In this document: positions 56,121-64,000 of the stretch, piece after piece | Position numbering within the stretch: the first letter of the stretch is position 1 | Layout: each line of letters opens with the position of its first letter | Assembly: GCF_024139115.2 (NCBI RefSeq) | Contig: NC_085140.1 | Location: 435,697,260 to 435,761,259 of the forward strand | Length of the DNA stretch: 64,000 nucleotides | Reading direction: 5' to 3' | DNA from: Armigeres subalbatus | Taxonomy: Eukaryota > Arthropoda > Insecta > Diptera > Culicidae | Notes under the pieces: generated by a model | What the model was told of the DNA's origin: nothing | Databases searched by the model: none | Seen by the model: the letters and a program-made list of their open reading frames with translations, nothing else | Position numbers and translations under genes: made by a program

Positions 56121-56139
56121 CTTTGTGATTATTTGAACC

Positions 56140-56535
56140 AAATTGGATAAAAAGTTAATGCATGTTCATTTCTAGGGCATCCCAGAATTCCAAGAATTGG
56201 AGTACAGGCCTTAAGGTCAATATCAATACCTGCTCCATTTAGGAATGCAACATGCTGTTACTGATCATTTGAACCTATTTAGACATGATTGCATGTTCCA
56301 TTTCAGGCTATTCCAGAATTCAAAGAATTGAACCACATCCCTCAGGGTCAATTCGCGTAACGAAAGATTTATTTGCTCCTTTCGGAAAAGCAACATGCTT
56401 TTAGTGATCACTTCAATCAAAAAGGATATAAATGAAATGCATGTTCCATTCATTGGAGAATTGGAGTGTAGGCCTTAAGTCAATATGCAGAACGAAAGAT
56501 CTGTTTTCTTCATTTAGGAATTCAGCCTGCTTTTA
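56140..56535 (-). repeat. ~145-bp satellite family, left arm
   Basis: CCAGAATTCCAAGAATTGGA + GTACAGGCCTTAAGGTCAAT recurs about every 150 bp (near 56184, 56311, 56450). Orientation is opposite to that on the right side (56600-62400). Same family as the 3.76-5.74 kb repeats. Confidence 0.8.
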
Positions 56536-56599
56536 GTGATTATTTAAATAAAATAGGATTTGATTAATTCTATGTATCGCAATCAGCATAAAAGATCAA

Positions 56600-56777
56600 A
56601 AAAAAAACTGACAGCTCTCAAGAAGGTGAAAGCCTATACGTCAGGTAATTCTTGGTTCAAGTGGGATGCAACAATACTTGAAGGTGCATCCATTTTTTTT
56701 CTACGGATCACAAGGGCATCAATCATTTTTAAAAAGTTATTAGAGACTTTTGGTTATGCGTAAATAACTTAAGTCAT
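56600..56777 (+). repeat. ~145-bp satellite family, right arm, piece 1
   Basis: TCAGGTAATTCTTGGTTCAA then AGAGACTTTTGGTTATGCG. The monomer is cut by the RTE element at ATACT and resumes at 59929. Confidence 0.7.
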
Positions 56778-56782
56778 ATACT
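56778..56782 (+). repeat. Target duplication ATACT, left (RTE)
   Basis: ATACT precedes the element and recurs at 59929-59933 after its 3' tail. Comparable intact monomers read CCTATACTCCAGGGAATTC, so the element landed inside this string. Confidence 0.65.
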
Positions 56783-57035
56783 TCGCGGGCAGCAGGGACT
56801 ATGTCCAAGGGCTTGACGATCCCTCCCCAGGCCATCTGCGAGTTGTGGGGCTTGCCTAGGATGTGGTGGGGTTTGACAGTGGGCCCTGTTAAACCTCTAT
56901 AAAAAGCTGCATGTATCCGCAAGTAGGCCCCACCAAAGCGACCGTGTGCCGCTCAAAGCGCACAAGCCCAAGTCCTGGTGTTAGGTGGGACGCTAAACAG
57001 CCCTGACACGACGGCCCTCCGACGAGACAGGAGGT

Positions 57036-58001
57036 TTGCGCAGGCCCAATAAGCCGCCTAGAAAACCAATCATTACGAACAATATAAGAGACAATGCGAC
57101 TCGATATAATCGGCAAAGACCTAGGCGACGAATACAGGATCACGATTGGAAGCTTGGAACATGGAATTGCAAGTCGCTAGGTTTCGCAGGTTGCGACAGG
57201 ATGATCTACGATGAATTACACCCCCGCAACTTCGGTAAGATGCGCCAACGCGTGATTGGGTGGCAGCCAATCAACGCAAGGATGTGCAAGCTGAGGATTA
57301 AAGGCCGTTTCTTTAACTATAGCATCATCAACGTGCACTGCCCACACGAAGGGAGACCCGACGACGAGAAAGAAGCGTTCTACGCACAGCTGGAGCAGAC
57401 ATACGATGGATGCCCACTGCGGGACGTTAAAATCGTCATCGGTGACATAAACGCACAGGTAGGAAGGGAGGAAATGTATAGACCGGTCATCGGACCGGAT
57501 AGTCTGCACACCGTATCGAATGACAACGGCCAACGATGCATAAACTTCGCAGCCTCCCGCGGAATGGTAGTCCGAAGCACCTTCTTTCCCCGCAAAAATA
57601 TCCACAAGGCCACATGGAAATCACCTAACCAAGAAACGGAAAACCAAATCGACCACGTTCTAATCGACGGTAAATTCTTCTCCGACATCACGAACGTCCG
57701 CACTTACCGCAGTGCGAATATTGAATCCGACCACTACCTCGTTGCAGTATGCCTGCGCTCAAAACTCTCGACGGTGTACAACACGCGTCGAAGTCGGACG
57801 CGGCGGCTACAAGACGGTAGACTAGCCCAAGAATGCGCGCAGCAGCTGGAAGTGGCACTCCCAAAGGAAGAGCAGCTAGGCGCAGCGTCTCTTGAAGGTG
57901 GCTGGAGAGATATTCGATCCGCCATTGTAAGCACCGCAACCTCTGCACTTAGTACCCGGATCAGAGAAACGACTGGTATGACGGCGAATGTGAGCAGTTA
58001 G
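57036..58001 (+). pseudogene. RTE endonuclease region (open but deleted internally)
   Basis: The 321-codon frame has KLGTWNCKSL (catalytic Asn block) around residue 39, VIGDINAQVG (the GDxN block) around residue 135, NQIDHVLID, and IESDHYLV (SDH catalytic block) around residue 230. The segment expected to hold the QE(M/T)RW catalytic Glu is missing: HPRNFGKMRQRV joins sequence that is normally separated, so the enzyme should be dead. The start codon is only the first Met of the open frame. The frame shifts at about 57965: true downstream homology (YDGECEQLVEEKNAA) lies in another frame and meets a TAG at about 58021. Confidence 0.85.
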
Positions 58002-58217
58002 TGGAAGAGAAGAATGCAGCATAGGCGAGATTGCTGCCACACCGCACGAGGGCGAACAAGGCACGATACAAACAGGCGCGGAACAGACAAAACTCGATTT
58101 TCCGGAGGAAAAAGCGCCAGCAGGAAGATCGAGACCGTGAAGAAACGGAGCAACTGTACCGCGCTAATAACACACGAAAGTTCTATGAGAAGTTAAACCG
58201 TTCACCGTAAGGGCCAC

Positions 58218-59429
58218 GTGCTACAGCCTGATATGTGTAAGGACATAAACGGGAACCTTCTTACGAACGAGCGTGAGGTGATCCAAAGGTGGCGGCAGCA
58301 CTACGAAGAACACCTGAATGGCGATGTGGCAGACGAAGATGGCGGTATGGTGATGGACCTGGGAGAACGCGCGCAGGACATAATTTTCCTGGCTCCGGAT
58401 CTCCAGGAAATCCAGGAGGAGATTGGCTGGTTGAAGAACAACAAAGCCCCTGGGGTTGACCAACTACCAGGAGAGCTATTTAAACACGGTGGTGAGGCAC
58501 TGGCTAGAGCGCTGCACTGGGTCATTACCAAGATTTGGGAGGAGGAAGTTTTGCCCCAGGAGTGGATGGAAGGTGTCGTGTGTCGCATCTACAAAAAGGG
58601 CGATAAGCTGGATTGTAGCAACTACCGCGCAATCACATTGCTGAACGCCGCCTACAAGGTACTCTCCCAAATTTTATGCCGTCGACTAGCACCAACTGCA
58701 AGGGAGTTCGTGGGGCAGTACCAGGCGGGTTTTATGGGCGAACGCTCCACCACGGACCAGGTGTTCGCCATTCGCCAAGTACTGCAGAAATGCCGCGAAT
58801 ACAACGTGCCCACACATCATCTATTCATCGACTTCAAAGCCGCATATCATACAATCGATCGGGACCAGCTATGGCAGCTAATGCACGAACACGGTTTTCC
58901 GGATAAACTGATACGGTTGATCAAGGCGACGATGGATCGGGTGATGTGCGTAGTTCGAGTTTCAGGGGCATTCTCGAGTCCCTTCGAAACCCGCAGAGGG
59001 TTACGGCAAGGTGATGGTCTTTCGTGTTTGCTATTCAACATCGCTTTGAAAGGGGTAATACGAAGAGCAGGGATTAACACGAGTGGTACAATTTTCAATA
59101 AGTCCGTCCAGCTATTTGGTTTCGCCGACGACATAGATATTATGGCACGTAACTTTGAGAAGATGGAGGAAGCCTACATCAGACTGAAGAGGGAAGCTAA
59201 GCGGATCGGACTAGTCATCAACACGTCGAAGACGAAGTACATGATAGGAAGAGGTTCAAGAGAAGACAATGTGAGCCACCCACCGCGAGTTTGCATCGGT
59301 GGTGACGAAATCGAGGTGGTAGAAGAATTTGTGTACTTGGGCTCACTGGTGACTGCCGAAAATGACACCAGCAGAGAAATTCGGAGACGCATAGTGGCTG
59401 GAAATCCGCAAGACGCTCCGATCGAATAG
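58218..59429 (+). pseudogene. RTE reverse transcriptase region (403-codon frame)
   Basis: EVIQRWRQHYEEHLNGD leads into the RT domain. Visible blocks: WLKNNKAPGVDQLPGELFKH, NYRAITLLNAAYKVLSQIL, LFIDFKAAYHTIDRDQLW (first catalytic Asp; AYHT replaces the usual AYDS/T), RRGLRQGDGLS, LFGFADDIDIM (catalytic DD) and LGLVINTSKTKYM-like LVINTSKTKYM. These catalytic residues are retained, so this part was under selection until recently. A frameshift near 59400 ends the frame early (NPQDAPIE stop). In life it would copy element RNA at a nicked target. Confidence 0.9.
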
Positions 59430-59913
59430 AGTTCGCCGCCGTACCAAACTGACAATCTACAAAACGCTCATTAGACCGGTAGTCCTCTACGGACACGAGA
59501 CCTGGACGATGCTCGTGGAGGACCAACGCGCACTTGGAGTTTTCGAAAGGAAAGTGCTGCGTACCATCTATGGTGGGGTGCAGATGGCGGACGGTACGTG
59601 GAGGAGGCGAATGAACCACGAATTGCATCAGCTGTTGGGAGAACCATCCATCGTTCACACCGCGAAAATCGGACGACTGCGATGGGCCGGGCACGTAGCC
59701 AGAATGTCGGACAGTAACCCGGTGAAAATGGTTCTCGACAACGATCCGACGGGCACAAGAAGGCGAGGTGCGCAGCGGGCAAGGTGGATCGATCAGGTGG
59801 AAGATGACTTGCGGACCCTCCGTAGACTGTGTGGTTGGCGACGTGTAGCCATGGACCGAGCCGAATGGAGGAGACTCTTATATACCGCACAGGCCACTTC
59901 GGCCTTAGTCTGA
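59405..59913 (+). pseudogene. RTE C-terminal region after frameshift
   Basis: In the next frame, TKLTIYKTLIRPVVLYGHET (typical block after RT thumb), RTIYGGVQMADGTWRRRMNH, KIGRLRWAGHVARM and GWRRVAMDRAEWRR then stop TGA at 59911. These are the usual C-terminal blocks of RTE proteins. The 134-codon open frame beginning at 59509 is the part visible with a Met start. Confidence 0.88.
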
Positions 59914-59928
59914 ATAAATAATAAAATA
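59912..59928 (+). repeat. 3' tail of RTE element
   Basis: GAATAAATAATAAAATA directly after the stop codon is a short AT microsatellite, the usual 3' end of RTE elements, followed at once by the ATACT duplication. Confidence 0.75.
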
Positions 59929-60420
59929 ATACTCCAGCGAATTGTTGGATGACTCTTTGAATTAAAAAGCGCACAAACTATTGTGAAAGAGTAAACTGTT
60001 TTTGTTGCTACGCGTGTAGATCATAAGACCCATCCCTAGCAGCATACATGTTCCACATAGGTTACTGCAACTAAAATATGACCAGATTTAGTCACAATGG
60101 AGTTGCTGCAATAATTTTTGTTCGACTTGTGCTGCTCGGGATACTACAGGGAATTCTTGAATTGCCAAGAATGGAAACGGTTATTGAAGGCGGCTCCAGG
60201 CGTACGGATTTAAAAATGACCATGAACCATTTAAAAACAGATCTTCGGTTACGCGTGAAGTGATTCTTGATGCACCTTGGGGGGAATAGCTATTAAAGGG
60301 ATATTTAATTTGGTTTTATAGATGGAGCATGAAATATTTTCAAAAAGAGATTACAAACCTTTGGTTACGTGTATGGATTTCATGGCCTATACTCCAGGGA
60401 AAAAATAGCCTGAAACGCAT
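59929..60420 (+). repeat. ~145-bp satellite family, right arm, piece 2
   Basis: ACTCCAGCGAATTGTTGGAT completes the monomer split by the RTE element. Further monomers at about 60150 and 60385 (CCTATACTCCAGGGAAAAAA) continue until the next TIR element. Confidence 0.75.
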
Positions 60421-60514
60421 CCCGAGCAGAAGCCATGAACAAAATAACAAAACATGATATGGATTTGATTGATATAAGAGATAAAAGAACAGACAACATT
60501 ATCAAAAATTTAGC

Positions 60515-60850
60515 ATAGCATAGCATATGTGATTGTACAAATCGTGGGTGGCTATACAATGCTCAATTGAGCAATCTACTGTATATTGTCGCAAATTGGT
60601 ACTTGGGATTAGTACCTATTCCTATACAGTAGCAGTTGTATACCTGGCCACGTCCTTACAATCACGGAAGGAAGGGAAGGAATGTTAGTTCAACATCTAC
60701 TAGTGAAGATGCAGGGAACCCATACTACCTTCATAGATGTCTCGGGAAGGAAAATTTGTGTTAGTGGGAAAGGTGAATAATAGGGAGCTCTATTCGACAA
60801 TATAGAGCGTTTGTCAATAACAGTATATGCTGTAAAAATAATAAAATATA
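60515..60850 (-). mobile_element. TAGCA-tailed retroposon fragment
   Basis: TTTAGCATAGCATAGCATATG at 60517-60537 is a pentamer tail; the body reads ATCGTGGGTGGCTATACAAT and CCTGGCCACGTCCTTACAAT. Tail plus body suggest a minus-strand SINE or LINE 3' end inside the TIR element. No target duplication was identified. Confidence 0.55.
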
Positions 60851-60894
60851 GTCATCAATTTACTTACGAACCGTCCTAAGTAAAAACAAAACAA

Positions 60895-61160
60895 AACACA
60901 AAATTTCGGCAAATCGCGCGATCGTTCTGCCGTCCGAAACAAGAGCCAACACGCACTGAACTAATTAACTTTATTACCGGCCGCGCAATGCAGAACACAA
61001 AATTTCGGCAAATCGCGCGATCGTTCTACCGTCCGAAACAAGAGCCAACTCGCACTGAACTAATTAACTTTATTACCGGCCGCGCAATGCAAAACACAAA
61101 ATTTCGGCAAATCGCGCGATCGTTCTGCCGTCCGATACAAGAGCCAACACGCACTCCAGA
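60895..61160 (+). repeat. 99-bp tandem repeat, ~2.7 units
   Basis: AAATTTCGGCAAATCGCGCG starts at 60901, 61000 and 61099, exactly 99 bp apart, with only a few differences. Each unit contains AAATCGCGCGATCG and ACCGGCCGCGC, unusually GC-rich for this region. As 99 is divisible by three, the 93-codon frame at 60988-61269 repeats a 33-residue block; it is likely an artefact. Confidence 0.92.
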
Positions 61161-61407
61161 CAACAATATCAAAAATTTGCCCCAAAATATCATTTTAATA
61201 TCAAGATATGCTATGGATAAGAACAAACTAATGGCACATGATATTGATCACTTCTTACAAATAGCATAACTTGATCTCTTCATGATATTTTAGTGCAAAA
61301 TATTGATATTATCGTCTGATCTTTTATCTCTTATATCAATCATGTCCATATCTCATTTTGCTATCTAATCAACATTTGATATTATTTAGCTATTTTCGTC
61401 TACCCGG

Positions 61408-62400
61408 GAAGTAGGCGTATCCAATTTGATTTCATGGATCAAATAGAGTAGGAGCCACTTAAAAATATATAAACGCGTGTAGGCCTTATGGGCTATACTC
61501 CAGGGAATTCTTGGATGACCTGAAAAGTAACAGCTATATTACGCCTTCATATCCAATTTGATTAAATAGATAAAATAGGGCATGAACCATTTAAAAAGCG
61601 AGATAACAGCCCTTTGGTTACACTCGTAGACCTGAACGCTTATATTCCATGGAATTAATGGATGACCTGAAACAGAACCGTTATTGAAGGGGTATCCTGT
61701 TTGGTTAAGTAGATCCCGTAAACTTCAAGGCATATACTTCAGAAAATTCTTGGATGACCTGGGACGAAACATTAATTAATTGCATATCCAATTTGATTTT
61801 ACGGATTAAAAAGAGGTAACAACGCTTTGGTTGCGCGTGTGGACCTTAAGACATAGACGCCAAGGATTTCGTAGACGATCTAGGACGAAACAGTTATTGA
61901 AGGCGTATACAGTTTTATTCTACGAATTGAAAAGATCATTAATGATTTTCAAAAAAGAGATATCAGATTTTTGGTTACGCGTGTACACATTAAGGCCTAT
62001 ATTCCATGCAATTCTTGGATCACCTTTTTGGACCAGTTATTGAAGGCGACCAGTTGACCAGTTATTTGTTCAGTAGATCAAATACTTAGGACATGAACCA
62101 ATTAAAAAAAGAGATAACAGTTTTTTGGTTACGCGTGAAGACCTAAACGCCTATACTTCAGGGAATTCTTGGATGACCTGAAACGGAGCAGTTATTGAGG
62201 GCGAATCTAATTCTACTTCATGGGTCAAATAGCACATGAACCAGATTTTAAAAGAGATAACAGCCCTTTGGTTACGCGTGTAGACCCAAAAGCCTATACT
62301 CCAGGGAATTCTCGGATGACCTGAAACTGGACAGTTATTGAAAACATCCAATTTGGTTTTATTGATAAAGTAGGACATGAAACAGTTAAAAAAGATATCA
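61408..62400 (+). repeat. ~145-bp satellite family, right arm, piece 3
   Basis: The block CTCCAGGGAATTCTTGGATG + ACCTGAAAC recurs near 61503, 61651, 61742, 61864, 62007, 62161 and 62304 (spacing 91-154 bp, most 143-154), each preceded by GGTTACGCGTGTAGACC-type sequence. Same sense as 4490-5740 relative to their own left arms. Confidence 0.85.
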
Positions 62401-63270
62401 TATATTGATATTGATAAAAATTTCTTAAAATTATATTCACGTCACTTGCCGTAAAAAATGGGCCATAAAACGAAGTGACGAATAAAAAGTGCCGTAATAA
62501 GAGGTTTGAGTGAAAAAAGTGAAATTTTAGGAATATTTATTATCAATGGTTATGGATGTTATGAATTTATTTTGAATTTGAAAATACCTTAGAGGACATC
62601 AAGGAAGTTTTATCAATATTTAGCAACGTGTCGGATAACCTCCCCACTTTTTTTCAGAATTCAGAAGTTTTTTTCTTACTTAATTGGATCTATTTCAGGA
62701 GCTTAATAAGAAAAATCGTGTGTAAATCTCGCTTTTTTGAAATCCCGATTCTGAATTCTAATTGTCCTTATTCTAATAGAGAACTCAGATTTCAACGATA
62801 TCACAACAAATCCGATCAGTGTTTACTAAAATCAAGTTCTGTATAAGGTTTTATGGATTCTGTTAATCCAAACAAAATATCTTTGCATCCATTTTACAAA
62901 AAAATATCCCCACGAATGCTAGCAGGTATGTGATTTCGTTCGTTTAACAAGGATTTAAAAACTGAAAAGGAAACGTATCAATTATAATTATTATAAATTT
63001 GTTATGCATTCTTGATCGGATATCGCCTCCACCTTAGCATCTTATACGGCATCATCTCATGGTGAGAAACAAATGTGTAGTGCAATAAAATTAGTTGAAA
63101 AAGTGCCACAGCTGCTGGAGACGCGCGCATGTTCGTGCATGCCAGGGTTGATCAATTGTTATCAAGGGCAATGCCCTTGCTAATCTTTCGATCAAGCCTA
63201 TGTGAATGCTCAAACATGTTCAGCGTTAGAATAATTGAGGAGAAGAGGTAAGACTTTGATAAACTAAATA
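62401..63270. other. AT-rich sequence, no feature seen
   Basis: Short frames only (72 codons at 62628-62846, motif-free). GTCACTTGCCGTAAA and GTGCCGTAATAAG at 62432-62500 vaguely resemble MITE ends but do not pair well. Confidence 0.35.
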
Positions 63271-63274
63271 TATT

Positions 63275-63520
63275 TAAACACGCACCTACACAAACGCACA
63301 CACATTCACATATACACATACACAAATACACATATACATACATACACTGATGGCCATAGGTATTCGTCATATTTTTATTGTAATCTACATGACAAATACT
63401 TTTGTCTATCAGATACTCACATACACACATTCATTTCATTCATTTATTTAGTTAACATCTAAACAGATAACACTGAATCAACACATACACACATATATAC
63501 ATATACTTACATACTCATAT
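63275..63520 (+). repeat. Interrupted CA/ATAC-rich microsatellite tract
   Basis: CACGCACCTACACAAACGCA, ACACACATTCACATATACAC and similar runs at 63275-63345, 63418-63432 and 63480-63525, separated by unique sequence. The minus-strand cysteine-rich frame (63152-63430) is driven by this tract. Confidence 0.8.
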
Positions 63521-64000
63521 ACAATAGACCTCTTCATGTTTTCAAAAAGTATCAAAAATTCAACCGGTCAGCCCAGAATCACAATTCTTATGCTAAAATA
63601 AGTCTCCTGTCAAATTTTCTGCTAATTCGGATAAAATTTCGAGGTGGCTCAAGTCGGTTTAGTGTGTTTGGGCTATTTTCAATTTTGGGAAAAATCTAAC
63701 AAGATATATAAACGTCAAAAACTATCGCAACAACCTCTATATGGAAGCTTTTGTTGTGCTTAACAAGTCTTGTGAACATTGCGATTCGTTCCGTTCACGT
63801 TTTGTCCATGTTAAAGTGATTTTCAAGCTTTTAAGTGCATACAAATACTGTTTCCCCCAAAAGTCGTTGTTCTACAAAATTCTTAAGTTTATGACAAATG
63901 ATTGTTAATTTATTATATTATTATTTCTCTTTTTTTCCTGGAAATTTGAGTCATATAATTGCCCATGTGCGATTTACCGTTAAATTCTTAAAAATGAGAA
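63521..64000. other. AT-rich sequence to window end, no feature seen
   Basis: No open frame of note and no repeat family recognised. Confidence 0.35.

Larger units (their letters stand above)
56783..59928 (+). mobile_element. RTE-type non-LTR retrotransposon, ~3.15 kb, inactive
   Basis: A GC-rich insert in AT-rich satellite. Order: ~250-bp 5' leader, AP-endonuclease, reverse transcriptase, C-terminal block, then a (TAAA/TAATA)n tail, with ATACT direct repeats at both ends. Single-ORF layout with endonuclease and RT, no RNase H, and a short microsatellite-like tail fit the RTE clade, of which JAM1 is a known Aedes member; exact family is not established here. Length is close to full RTE size. 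It carries an internal endonuclease deletion and several frame breaks. Confidence 0.85.
60421..61407. mobile_element. ~1-kb TIR element with CCCG(A/G)G ends
   Basis: The left CCCGAGCAGAAGCC and the inverted right CCCGGGTAGACG begin arms that share ATGATATGGATTTGATTGAT-like then ATATAAGAGATAAAAGA and CAATATTT/AAAATATCA blocks. The interior is occupied by a TAGCA-tailed retroposon (60515-60850) and a 99-bp tandem repeat (60895-61160). No transposase. Confidence 0.7.

Noticed and set aside
57216..59974. Several long minus-strand frames (86-167 codons)
   Set aside because: They are antisense shadows of the RTE coding region.
60988..61269. 93-codon frame with 33-residue repeats
   Set aside because: Explained by the 99-bp tandem repeat, whose length is divisible by three.

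Overview
This window looks like nuclear DNA of a culicine mosquito, most likely Aedes. The base composition is AT-rich and genes are very sparse. Nearly everything is dispersed repeats of mosquito type: tRNA-headed SINEs, RTE-, I- and jockey-type non-LTR remnants, many TIR/MITE elements and satellite-like arrays. The species is inferred from repeat character only.

The one convincing host coding segment is at the left edge (1-169). It is the end of an internal exon rich in Ser, Tyr, Gln and His, followed by a consensus 5' splice donor. The rest of the window is best read as one very long intron or flanking DNA on the + strand. I found no matching downstream exon, no functional RNA gene and no CRISPR array. 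A second, much weaker exon-like segment lies on the - strand near 46.3-46.4 kb.

Layout. 0.2-3.7 kb: intron sequence with dispersed repeats and two head-to-head tRNA-like sequences. 3.76-5.74 kb: a satellite whose monomers face opposite ways in its two halves, invaded by a SINE and a reverse-transcriptase fragment. 6.2-6.8 kb: a tRNA SINE with an 18-bp target duplication. 7.5-9.2 kb: an inverted repeat pair and a MITE. 9.93-13.13 kb: a diverged long-TIR foldback. 13.2-15.3 kb: apparently single-copy DNA. 15.3-16.1 kb: diverged 153-bp satellite relics interrupted by a 357-bp insertion with a 21-bp duplication. 16.65-24.12 kb: a TA-flanked, pogo/Tigger-like TIR element that carries a 2.03-kb tandem duplication. 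24.5-26.4 kb: three MITEs. 26.7-34 kb: two copies of a promoter-like repeat, the first split by a 4.3-kb TTAA-flanked foldback made of 153-bp and 24-bp arrays. 34.9-37.3 kb: MITE, 61-bp tandem repeat and non-LTR relic. 40.6-42.7 kb: apparently single-copy, GC-richer DNA. 43-45 kb: non-LTR relics. 45.7-47.5 kb: a GGAATTCC-type foldback. 49-52.8 kb: an I/jockey-type LINE split by a foldback that is itself flanked by a MITE. 52.8-54 kb: a tandem array split by a short retroinsertion. 54.1-56.1 kb: apparently single-copy DNA. 56.1-62.4 kb: a second locus of the same satellite family, split by an RTE element and a TIR element.

Unifying pattern. At least five loci have the same architecture: short-period arrays placed as opposite-facing arms. 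One has clear TTAA/piggyBac-like ends and another clear TA/pogo-like ends. They may be transposable foldback elements that carry and amplify satellites. This is an inference from sequence layout and is the main thing worth testing here.
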